A stretch of DNA of 15,702 nucleotides from Eubacterium sp. (GTDB lineage Bacteria > Bacillota > Clostridia > Oscillospirales > Acutalibacteraceae). Positions 1 through 5,171 of the stretch are shown piece after piece. Made by a program: the position numbers and the translations under genes. Each line of letters opens with the position of its first letter. Position 1 is the first letter of the stretch. The notes beneath the pieces are model-generated. The model did not search any database, was not told where the DNA came from, and worked only from the letters and a program-made list of their open reading frames with translations. The DNA is taken from the NCBI GenBank assembly GCA_017543415.1, contig JAFYGD010000087.1, positions 1 to 15,702 on the forward strand, written 5' to 3'.

Positions 1-1
1 G

Positions 2-415
2 GTTAAGGACCTTGAAAATACCGTGTGGATTGGCCTTGAGTATTTCTGTAATGAGGGAGACGAAATGTGGTCAATGACCGATGACGAATTTGCCCGACTC
101 GGTATTGACGAAATGGTAAAAATGGGGCTGATTACCTCTGCTGATGAGGTTCTTGATTACCATACCGAACGCGTTAAGAAAGCTTATCCCGCATATTTTG
201 ATACCTATGAACATATGGACGAGCTGCGCGATTACCTCAATACAGTCGATAATCTCTATTGCGTTGGACGCAACGGCCAGCACCGCTACAATAATATCGA
301 CCACAGTATGTGCACCTCGTTTGAAGCTGTTAAGAACATCCTTTCGGGCGAAACGGATAAAAGCAATATCTGGAACGTAAACACCGAAAAGGAATACCAC
401 GAGGAAAGCAAATAA
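2..415 (+). CDS. FAD/NAD(P)-dependent oxidoreductase, C-terminal end (5' truncated)
   Basis: The reading frame is open from base 2, so the gene begins before the window; the GTG at 23 lies mid-domain and is not taken as a start. About 137 codons are visible. Near the end is the stretch VGRNGQHRYNNIDHSM, followed by a helix ending AVKNIL. From knowledge of the family, this Gly-Arg-Asn-Gly...Arg-Tyr-Asn-Asn-x-Asp-His-Ser-Met pattern is typical of the FAD-binding C-terminus of amine-oxidase/protoporphyrinogen-oxidase-like proteins (COG1232 type), often annotated beside UDP-galactopyranose mutases. The N-terminal Rossmann motif would lie upstream, and the substrate cannot be told. No hairpin terminator is obvious before the next promoter, which starts 9 bases after the stop. 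Confidence 0.7.
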   Translation, partial: VKDLENTVWIGLEYFCNEGDEMWSMTDDEFARLGIDEMVKMGLITSADEVLDYHTERVKKAYPAYFDTYEHMDELRDYLNTVDNLYCVGRNGQHRYNNIDHSMCTSFEAVKNILSGETDKSNIWNVNTEKEYHEESK

Positions 416-423
416 AAAAACAC

Positions 424-452
424 TTGACAAATATATATTTATAATATATAAT
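424..452 (+). promoter_or_regulatory. Consensus vegetative promoter of rplJ-rplL
   Basis: TTGACA at 424-429 and TATAAT at 447-452 are both perfect matches and are separated by 17 bases. The intervening DNA is almost pure A/T. Transcription should start near 459, just before the L10 leader. This is the strength expected of a ribosomal protein promoter. Confidence 0.9.
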
Positions 453-459
453 AATTTTC

Positions 460-570
460 GCTGTTCAACCAAAGACAGCAGGTGTCGAAAGACGTAAGCA
501 TAGCGCCTGCCGAGGAATGAGCATTATGTGTTTATGTAATGTTGTGCATTCCCACGCCTTTGGGAATGCA
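460..570 (+). ncRNA. Ribosomal protein L10 leader (autoregulatory mRNA leader)
   Basis: The leader starts right after the predicted transcription start and precedes rplJ. It has the usual L10-leader signature CAACCAAAGACAGCAGGTG (466-484), a stem in which GCAGG (478-482) pairs with CCTGC (506-510), an inner GTC-GAAA-GAC hairpin at 484-493, and GCCGAGGAA closing the element. In this family L10 (with L12) binds the leader and represses its own operon. A second perfect 10-bp hairpin follows at 545-570 (TGCATTCCCA / TGGGAATGCA, loop CGCCTT). It has no U-tract, so it is probably part of the regulatory fold and not a terminator. The rest of the leader to 657 holds a small hairpin (621-633) and the GGAGGT ribosome binding site at 645-650. 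Confidence 0.85.
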
Positions 571-657
571 CTTATCTTATATATAGGGCATTTTACCCTT
601 TTGGGCGAACAGCTCAAAGTCCTGTTTTACAGGCAAATAATTATGGAGGTAAGCTAA

Positions 658-1404
658 ATGCCAAGTACAGTAGTTCTTGAAAAGAAAAAGGCACAGGTTG
701 CTGCTCTTTCTGACAGAATTAAGAATTCCTGCGCAGGTGTAGTAGTTGACTACAAGGGCATTAACGTTGAGGACGACACCAAGCTCAGAAAAGAGCTCCG
801 TGAAGCAGGCGTTAATTACACCGTTGTTAAAAACTCTATTCTTGCCCGTGCAGCTGAGGCTCTCGGCCTGGAACTTGACAATTCGGTTATTGAGGGTACA
901 ACCGCAATCGCTACTTGTGATGACGATTATGTAGCAGCAGCTCGTATTCTTAACAAGTATGCAGAAGGTCATGATAACTTCAATATCAAAACAGGTTATC
1001 TTGACGGCGCTATCATTGATAACGCTAAAATCGTATCTCTTGCAAAATTACCGTCAAGAGAAGTTCTTCTTGCAACAGTATGCAGTGTATTCAATGCACC
1101 TATCGCAGCCTTCGCCCGCGGCGTACAGGCTATTGTTGATAAGGGCGGCGTTGAAGCTTGCGAGCCCGCAGAAAAGGCTGAAGAGGCTCCCGCTGAGGAA
1201 ACAGCTCCTGCAGCAGAGGAAGCTCCCGCAGCAGAAGAGGCTCCCGTAGCTGAAGAAGCACCTGCAGCAGAAGAGGCTCCCGCAGAGGAAGCACCCGCAG
1301 CAGAGGAAGCTCCCGCAGCAGAGGAAGCTCCCGCAGAAGAAACACCCGCTGAGGCTCCTGCAGAGGAAGCAGCCGAAGCACCTGCTGAAGAAGCAGCAGA
1401 ATAA
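658..1404 (+). CDS. rplJ: 50S ribosomal protein L10 with long acidic C-terminal tail
   Basis: L10 is the base of the ribosomal stalk: it binds 23S rRNA with L11 and carries L7/L12 dimers on its C-terminal helix. The start ATG has GGAGGT 8 bases upstream. Residues 1-165 are a normal L10: VVVDYKGINVEDDTKLRKEL and NYTVVKNSILARAA in the rRNA-binding domain, LPSREVLLA near 131, and the L12-binding helix around 147-163 (APIAAFARGVQAIVDK). The family is usually about 165-180 residues, but this protein has 248. From about residue 169 to the end it is a low-complexity tail with about 29 Glu and one Lys. It is followed by rplL, and the leader upstream fits autoregulation. Identity is secure; the tail is the unusual part. 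Confidence 0.97.
   Translation: MPSTVVLEKKKAQVAALSDRIKNSCAGVVVDYKGINVEDDTKLRKELREAGVNYTVVKNSILARAAEALGLELDNSVIEGTTAIATCDDDYVAAARILNKYAEGHDNFNIKTGYLDGAIIDNAKIVSLAKLPSREVLLATVCSVFNAPIAAFARGVQAIVDKGGVEACEPAEKAEEAPAEETAPAAEEAPAAEEAPVAEEAPAAEEAPAEEAPAAEEAPAAEEAPAEETPAEAPAEEAAEAPAEEAAE
1186..1401 (+). repeat. In-frame Glu-Ala-Pro coding repeat at the 3' end of rplJ
   Basis: Imperfect tandem units encoding 5-6 residue blocks of the type (A)EEAPA run through the last ~72 codons of rplJ. Near-identical DNA units such as GCAGAGGAAGCTCCCGCA recur, with synonymous changes (GAG/GAA, GCT/GCA, CCC/CCT) between copies. The repeat is in frame and ends at the stop codon. It could expand or contract by slippage or recombination. 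Confidence 0.85.
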
Positions 1405-1440
1405 CTTTACAATTAACTATTATTTACGGAGGAAAAGACA

Positions 1441-1815
1441 ATGGCAGATAAAATTAATGCAATTATCGAAGAACTTAAGACTCTCACAGTTCTTGAACTT
1501 TCAGAGCTTGTAAAGGCAGTAGAAGAAGAATTCGGCGTAAGCGCTGCAGCAGCAGTAGCAGTAGCAGCTCCCGCAGAAGGCGGCGCAGCAGCAGCTGAAG
1601 AAAAGAGCGACTTTGATGTAATCCTTACATCTGCAGGCGCACAGAAAATCGCAGTTATCAAGGCTGTACGTGAAGCTACAGGTCTTGGCCTTAAGGAAGC
1701 AAAGGCTGTTGTAGACGGCGCTCCTGCTCCCGTTAAGGAAGGCGTTCCCGCAGCTGACGCTGAGGCTCTCAAGGCAGCTCTTGAAGCAGCAGGCGCAACT
1801 GTTGAGCTTAAGTAA
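1441..1815 (+). CDS. rplL: 50S ribosomal protein L7/L12
   Basis: L7/L12 is the mobile stalk protein that recruits and stimulates the translational GTPases; it sits as dimers on L10. The 124-residue length is normal. The N-terminal dimerisation domain is residues 1-33 ([20 protein letters not shown]), an Ala-rich hinge follows at about 34-54, and the globular C-terminal domain runs 56-124 with the factor-binding signature [25 protein letters not shown] at 1428-1432 is 8 bases before ATG. The gene starts 36 bases after rplJ and shares its promoter; a terminator follows at once. No rpoB lies downstream, unlike the common order. Confidence 0.98.
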   Translation: MADKINAIIEELKTLTVLELSELVKAVEEEFGVSAAAAVAVAAPAEGGAAAAEEKSDFDVILTSAGAQKIAVIKAVREATGLGLKEAKAVVDGAPAPVKEGVPAADAEALKAALEAAGATVELK

Positions 1816-1841
1816 TTTAACTTAAATCCATAATTAAAAAG

Positions 1842-1864
1842 GCTCTCCGAAAGGAGAGCTTTTT
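1842..1864. terminator. Bidirectional intrinsic terminator between rplL and the convergent gene
   Basis: A 7-bp perfect stem GCTCTCC/GGAGAGC closed by a GAAA tetraloop (1849-1852) is followed by TTTTTATT on the plus strand. It is preceded by AAAAA at 1836-1840, which gives a U-tract on the minus strand. It lies between convergent genes and can end both transcripts. Confidence 0.9.
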
Positions 1865-1873
1865 ATTATTGTT

Positions 1874-3238
1874 TTATAAATCTTCAAGTGTTCCTATTTC
1901 CCTCAGGCTGTAGCCGTCAAGCATCGGAACAACCTGGGCAATCAATTCCTTAATCTGCTCGTCTGTAAGCTTCAGGTCCCTTGTTGTAAAATAATCCTGT
2001 TCGGCGGTCAGAAAAGCATAAAACGGATGCTTTATAAAGTTGCGGTCGTCATCGTAGTAGCCGTAAACGTAAACCACATTAACAAAATCGTTAAGGTCGT
2101 AATCAACGTAATGACCGAACATAGAGCTGCTCTTGTTAACCGTTACCTTTTTGTCCGTAATAAGAATATTAGGTCTGCTCATTCCCGTAAATAAAAACAG
2201 GAAAAGAAGAGTAACAACTGCGGCAAAATACATGGTATTGTGGGAAGTGTCGGAAATATTGAGCAAATCGTAAAATTCAAGCGCCTGCTTTTTGTTTTTC
2301 AGCATTAACGGCTCAATTCTTTTTCTGAAAGCTATGGCGATTGCAATACCGGGAATTATTCCGCAAAGCGCAGATAAAAACGGATTTGAAATGTCAACAA
2401 ATCTTGCGGTTTTTAAATAATACTGATTAATCAGCAACTGTATAAGCAAAAGTAAAACATATGAAAAAGCAGCGCATGAAGCAATCAGAATTATAAACGT
2501 TCTAAGGCTCGGATTTTTGTACTGCCTTACCTCAATTATGCTTGCACATTCGGGCGTTACCGCCTGGTAAGGCGCGTTCTGCTCTTTAATAAAGGCAACG
2601 AGCTTTCTTTCATATCCGGTTTTAGCGGATATTTTTTTGTACCTGTTCAGCGAGGACTGATAGTCGCGGTTCACAAAGTCAAAGTACGCCTTGTTAGTTG
2701 TGTAACGCGGAATAAGGGAATCCGAATAATGCTTGAAAATACTTCCGTAAAAAGCGTCCTTGCCCGGCTTATCCTTTGGCGCGGCTTTAGAATCGTAACC
2801 TAAAATACGCTTGATTTCCCTTAACTTGCGCGCTTTGATTTCCTCTCTGTCAATCCTTAAGGAACAGATTTCCTCTATCCTGTATTCAATGAAATCGGTA
2901 ATATAATCAAAACAGGCATCAAGCCTTTTTTTATTTTTAATGTACGGAAAGCAGTAGCAGTGGTAATCGTAAATGTCAAGATAGTCAATAAGCTCGGGTA
3001 TTTCGTAAAAATACGGGCTGTCGGCGGTGTCAAGGTAAACCCTGCAGGTAAGCGTGCTTATCGGGTAGCTTGCGCTTCCCTTAAGCGAATAAACAAATTC
3101 AAGCCTGATTTTATCAAGCGTGATTTTACAGTATTTGTACGCCTTGTCCTCAAAGGCGTAAAAGTCCGCGGCGTTTGCCTTTTCGGCATAAGCCTTTGCC
3201 TTTTCTTCAAGATATGCCGAAAGCTTATCGGTTTTCAT
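1874..3238 (-). CDS. Unrecognised membrane protein with large cytoplasmic N-terminal region
   Basis: I do not recognise this 454-residue protein. Residues 1-240 are hydrophilic, rich in Tyr, Lys, Asp and Glu, with predicted helices and no signal peptide. Three hydrophobic segments lie at about 247-270, 286-304 and 336-352. A soluble tail of about 100 residues follows with alternating hydrophobic residues around 385-412, suggesting a beta-rich domain. A short basic stretch (FRKRIEPLMLKNKK) after the second segment suggests that loop faces the cytoplasm. The start ATG is supported by GGTGGTGA 5 bases upstream and by its own promoter. It stands alone, convergent to rplL and divergent from the kinase. 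A membrane sensor or stress-related role would be guesswork. Confidence 0.8.
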   Translation of the reverse strand: MKTDKLSAYLEEKAKAYAEKANAADFYAFEDKAYKYCKITLDKIRLEFVYSLKGSASYPISTLTCRVYLDTADSPYFYEIPELIDYLDIYDYHCYCFPYIKNKKRLDACFDYITDFIEYRIEEICSLRIDREEIKARKLREIKRILGYDSKAAPKDKPGKDAFYGSIFKHYSDSLIPRYTTNKAYFDFVNRDYQSSLNRYKKISAKTGYERKLVAFIKEQNAPYQAVTPECASIIEVRQYKNPSLRTFIILIASCAAFSYVLLLLIQLLINQYYLKTARFVDISNPFLSALCGIIPGIAIAIAFRKRIEPLMLKNKKQALEFYDLLNISDTSHNTMYFAAVVTLLFLFLFTGMSRPNILITDKKVTVNKSSSMFGHYVDYDLNDFVNVVYVYGYYDDDRNFIKHPFYAFLTAEQDYFTTRDLKLTDEQIKELIAQVVPMLDGYSLREIGTLEDL

Positions 3239-3256
3239 ATTATCACCACCGAGTTA

Positions 3257-3286
3257 ATTATAAAATGTAATCGGCCGTTTTGTCAA
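3257..3286 (-). promoter_or_regulatory. Promoter of the membrane-protein gene
   Basis: On the minus strand TTGACA (3281-3286) and TATAAT (3257-3262) are both perfect and lie 18 bases apart, placing the start of transcription about 12 bases upstream of the ribosome binding site. It is back to back with the kinase promoter. Confidence 0.8.
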
Positions 3287-3288
3287 CA

Positions 3289-3316
3289 TTGACATAAAAA
3301 TATTATTATGTATAAT
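3289..3316 (+). promoter_or_regulatory. Promoter of the pyridoxamine kinase gene
   Basis: TTGACA at 3289-3294 and TATAAT at 3311-3316 are perfect, with a 16-base spacer. The expected transcription start (about 3323) is only some 11 bases before the chosen ATG, so the 5' leader is barely longer than the ribosome binding site. Its -35 box is 2 bases from the opposing -35 box at 3281-3286. Confidence 0.8.
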
Positions 3317-3333
3317 TATTATAGGTGATGGAA

Positions 3334-4137
3334 ATGAAAAAAATAGCGGTAATTAACGATATATCGGGCTTCGGAAAATGCTCGCTTTCGGCAGCGCTTC
3401 CGATAATCAGCGCCCATAAAATACAATGCTGTCCTCTGCCCACGGGCGTTTTTTCAAACCAGACGGGCTATGACAGCTTTAAAAGCGTTGATATGACGGA
3501 TTACCTACCCGGATTCGTTGAGGAATGGAAACGCCTTTCACCTCATTTTGACGGTATTCTTACGGGCTTTATTCCAAACAGCAGGCAGGGAAGTATTATA
3601 CTTGATTTTATTGAATGTTTTAAAACGGAGGGCACCTTCCTTGCGGTTGACCCGATTATGGGCGATGACGGCGAGGTTTATCCCTGCTACGATGAAAACA
3701 GCATTGAAGCGGTTAAAATGATTGCAGCTAAAGCGGATTTAATAACTCCGAACGTTACCGAGCTCGCACTGCTTTGCGGGCGTGAAATAAAAGGGAATTA
3801 TCCGCTGTCCGAAATAGAGAAAATGTGCAAATCCCTTAACAATAAATACGTTGCCGTAACGGGAATTGACCTTGATGGCAAAATAGGTAACGCCGTTTAC
3901 GACGGAAAGAGATTTGAAGTAATTACCGCAAAAAAAATCGGCGCTCATTTTTCGGGAACGGGGGATGTTTTTTCCTCTTACGTGATAAGCGAGTGCGTAA
4001 ACGGCAGCGATATTTTCACCGCCGTAGGCAAAGCTTCGGAGTTTATTGAAAAGTCAATTCAGCAAACCGAAAGCGAAAATTTCAAAAACTATGAGCCTGA
4101 CGGAATTGATTTTGAACGTTTTTTAGGTTTTGTATAA
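3334..4137 (+). CDS. pdxY: Pyridoxamine/pyridoxal kinase (ribokinase-like superfamily)
   Basis: The enzyme phosphorylates pyridoxal/pyridoxamine in the vitamin B6 salvage pathway in the cytoplasm, using ATP. With the start at 3334 it has 267 residues, normal for the family. Visible motifs are INDISGFGKCSLSAALPI at 8-25, PTGVFSNQTGYD at 36-47 (substrate pocket), VDPIMGDDGEVY at 105-116, ITPNVTELALLCG at 137-149, and the anion-hole/catalytic SGTGDVF at 207-213 with Asp211 as the expected base. A longer frame would start at GTG 3325, but AGGTG (3323-3327) is the ribosome binding site for ATG 3334, so that start is preferred. The symbol is by family resemblance; pdxK would be equally fair. No hairpin terminator is obvious after the stop. 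Confidence 0.85.
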   Translation: MKKIAVINDISGFGKCSLSAALPIISAHKIQCCPLPTGVFSNQTGYDSFKSVDMTDYLPGFVEEWKRLSPHFDGILTGFIPNSRQGSIILDFIECFKTEGTFLAVDPIMGDDGEVYPCYDENSIEAVKMIAAKADLITPNVTELALLCGREIKGNYPLSEIEKMCKSLNNKYVAVTGIDLDGKIGNAVYDGKRFEVITAKKIGAHFSGTGDVFSSYVISECVNGSDIFTAVGKASEFIEKSIQQTESENFKNYEPDGIDFERFLGFV

Positions 4138-4164
4138 AATGCTCAAATATATTCAACATTTGCC

Positions 4165-4193
4165 TTGACATCTTGTCTATTTTTGAATATAAT
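4165..4193 (+). promoter_or_regulatory. Consensus promoter of the small RNA
   Basis: TTGACA (4165-4170) and TATAAT (4188-4193) are perfect matches with a 17-base spacer. The start is expected near 4200, immediately before an 11-bp hairpin. No start codon with a ribosome binding site follows before the terminator at 4270-4306. Confidence 0.85.
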
Positions 4194-4199
4194 TAAGGA

Positions 4200-4306
4200 A
4201 CACCTGACGCGGAGCCGCAACCGCGTCAGGTAACCTGTCCTCCTATAGTTTGTTATAGACAGAGAGGGGAAAGACTGTGTGCTATACACGGTCTTTCTTC
4301 TTTTTT
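4200..4306 (+). ncRNA. Probable small structured RNA (unrecognised family)
   Basis: A ~107-base transcription unit is bounded by a consensus promoter and an intrinsic terminator and contains no plausible ORF. Three helices are visible. Helix 1 is ACCTGACGCGG (4202-4212) with CCGCGTCAGGT (4221-4231), 11 bp perfect, loop AGCCGCAA. Helix 2 is CTGT (4235-4238)/ACAG (4259-4262) stacked on CTATA (4243-4247)/TATAG (4254-4258), with a 4-base bulge CCTC (4239-4242) and loop GTTTGT. Helix 3 is the terminator. The bulge lies within TCCTCC, which is complementary to a Shine-Dalgarno core; it could also pair with GAGGG (4264-4268) as a pseudoknot. A trans-acting sRNA fits best. A leader/attenuator for the next gene is the alternative, but that gene seems to have its own promoter at 4343. 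Confidence 0.65.
4270..4306 (+). terminator. Intrinsic terminator of the small RNA
   Basis: An 11-bp stem AAAGACTGTGT (4270-4280)/ACACGGTCTTT (4286-4296) with one G-U pair and loop GCTAT is followed by CTTCTTTTTT. Confidence 0.88.
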
Positions 4307-4342
4307 ATGGTACAATTTTTTGTGCCTTATTCTTTTGTTTAC

Positions 4343-4371
4343 TTGACATAGAACAAATGTACTATTAAGAT
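4343..4371 (+). promoter_or_regulatory. Probable promoter of the small HTH gene pair
   Basis: TTGACA (4343-4348) is perfect; TAAGAT (4366-4371) matches four of six bases with a 17-base spacer. It lies just downstream of the sRNA terminator and predicts a ~60-base leader for the gene at 4438. Confidence 0.6.
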
Positions 4372-4408
4372 AATTGATAGATTGATTCCACTCGTCAGTC
4401 TAATAATA

Positions 4409-4423
4409 TCAGGCAAAGCCTGA
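4409..4423 (+). other. Hairpin overlapping the ribosome binding region of the 4438 gene
   Basis: TCAGGC (4409-4414) and GCCTGA (4418-4423) form a perfect 6-bp stem with an AAA triloop, directly upstream of the GGAAAGG ribosome binding site (4424-4430). It may influence initiation but could equally leave the site free. Confidence 0.45.
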
Positions 4424-4437
4424 GGAAAGGGCAGAAG

Positions 4438-4641
4438 ATGACTATTGATGAATTAGCTCGTGAATACGAGGCTCAGTATAACGTGCTTTCTGCTAAAATG
4501 GACGCGCTAAGACCCCTGCTTTGCGTTTATTCCGGCAAAGAGCTTTATCTGCTGAGAAGAAAACTTAGAATTTATTACGATATGGCTTGTGAATGCAGAA
4601 GAACCGCATCACTGCTCAAGGGTTATTACGAGGAGGATTAG
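4438..4641 (+). CDS. Small conserved-looking helical protein paired with an HTH protein
   Basis: A 67-residue soluble, highly charged protein of unknown function. It is predicted almost wholly helical: residues 1-22 form one amphipathic helix (IDELAREYEAQYNVLSAKMD) and 32-64 another, with ELYLLRRKLRIYYDMACECR and the end LLKGYYEED. There is no signal peptide or membrane segment. AAAGG at 4426-4430 is 7 bases before the ATG. From memory, similar 60-70 residue proteins with a (K/R)ELYLLRR core are often found next to short sigma-like HTH genes in Clostridia, which matches the arrangement here. The stop codon overlaps the ribosome binding site of the next gene, so the two are probably translated together. 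A partner or regulator of the HTH protein is an inference. Confidence 0.75.
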   Translation: MTIDELAREYEAQYNVLSAKMDALRPLLCVYSGKELYLLRRKLRIYYDMACECRRTASLLKGYYEED

Positions 4642-4644
4642 TTT

Positions 4645-4980
4645 ATGGATTTTGTTGACAGCTATTATTACAATCTCGGCGTTATGAATTCGGGCAATAC
4701 CGATTACGATAAAGCCCGCAGCAAAGCGTTTTCGCTTGTCCTGCCTTACATTATGGAGCAAAAGCTTACCGAAAGGCAGCGCAGCTGTATTGAATGTAAG
4801 TATATGCTCGGAAAGAGCCAACAGGAAACAGCGGAAATGCTCAACCTTACTCAGCCTACTGTTTCAAGGCACATAGCCTCCGCAAAAAAGGAGCTTAATG
4901 AAGAGCTTAAATACTGCTTTGCCGCAGTAACCGCCGCGCTCGGCGAATACGACAGGCTCGGTCAGTCCTGCGGCTATTAA
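4645..4980 (+). CDS. Short sigma-70 region 4-like helix-turn-helix protein
   Basis: This 111-residue protein has one DNA-binding domain at about 41-88: LTERQRSCIECKYMLGKSQ, then QETAEMLNLTQPTVSRHIAS, a standard HTH in which TQPTVSRHI is the recognition helix, followed by a basic helix KKELNEEL. The fold matches sigma factor region 4. Regions 2 and 3, needed for core-polymerase and -10 binding in a true sigma factor, are absent. It is thus more likely a small DNA-binding regulator or sigma-like accessory protein. The N-terminal 40 residues are Tyr/Asp rich with no motif I know. GAGGAGG at 4630-4636, within the end of the preceding gene, is its ribosome binding site, and only 3 bases separate the genes, so coupling is likely. 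A structured RNA and terminator follow. Confidence 0.8.
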   Translation: MDFVDSYYYNLGVMNSGNTDYDKARSKAFSLVLPYIMEQKLTERQRSCIECKYMLGKSQQETAEMLNLTQPTVSRHIASAKKELNEELKYCFAAVTAALGEYDRLGQSCGY

Positions 4981-4981
4981 A

Positions 4982-5040
4982 CAGGCGGACTACGGCGCGG
5001 CTGTTCTGAGGGAGTAATCCACCGCGCAGCCCGTTGCCTG
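4982..5040 (+). ncRNA. GC-rich structured RNA element behind the HTH gene
   Basis: This non-coding stretch begins 2 bases after the HTH stop and folds as one long hairpin. CAGGC (4982-4986) pairs with GCCTG (5036-5040), ACG (4992-4994) with CGT (5032-5034), GCGCGG (4995-5000) with CCGCGC (5022-5027), and GGA (5011-5013) with TCC (5018-5020) around a GTAA (GNRA-type) tetraloop. Its GC content is far above the flanks. No U-tract follows directly; the terminator comes 27 bases later at 5067. It may be a 3'-UTR structure, an RNA processed from the mRNA, or the start of a separate sRNA. I do not recognise a family. Confidence 0.5.
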
Positions 5041-5066
5041 AGATTTTCCCCCTGAATTATTCTATG

Positions 5067-5097
5067 TATCGGCGCCTTTTGGTGCCGATATTTTTTA
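5067..5097 (+). terminator. Intrinsic terminator of the HTH transcript
   Basis: TATCGGCGCC (5067-5076) pairs with GGTGCCGATA (5081-5090), 10 bp with one G-U pair, loop TTTT, followed by TTTTTTATTT. Confidence 0.88.
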
Positions 5098-5105
5098 TTT
5101 ATATA

Positions 5106-5134
5106 TTGCATAAATTCTTATACTATGATAAAAT
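5106..5134 (+). promoter_or_regulatory. Possible promoter of iolG-iolD-iolE
   Basis: TTGCAT (5106-5111) and TAAAAT (5129-5134) with a 17-base spacer lie between the upstream terminator and iolG. The -35 is weak and the -10 good. No clear inverted-repeat operator was seen in the ~35-base leader. Confidence 0.45.
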
Positions 5135-5171
5135 ATTTACAACAAATTTTGCGAAAGGCAAGGTAGAATTT

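Noticed and set aside
23..25. GTG as the start of the first gene
   Set aside because: The frame is open to the window edge and the codon lies inside a folded domain, so the gene is simply cut off.
545..570. Hairpin in the rplJ leader as an intrinsic terminator
   Set aside because: The 10-bp stem is strong, but the following CTTATCTTATATAT is not a good U-tract, so it is left as part of the leader fold.
1130..1381. Minus-strand Leu/Arg/Pro-rich ORF opposite rplJ
   Set aside because: It is the shadow of the Glu/Ala/Pro repeat; it has no ribosome binding site and its composition follows from the plus-strand codons.
1186..1401. CRISPR-like tandem repeats
   Set aside because: The units are contiguous, in frame and without unique spacers; they encode the L10 tail.
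3325..3333. GTG 3325 or ATG 3328 as the kinase start
   Set aside because: Both overlap the AGGTG ribosome binding site that is correctly spaced for ATG 3334, and the protein family begins at MKKI.
5034..5171. Longer iolG start
   Set aside because: The stretch contains the upstream terminator hairpin and the promoter; the family's N-terminus begins at 5172.
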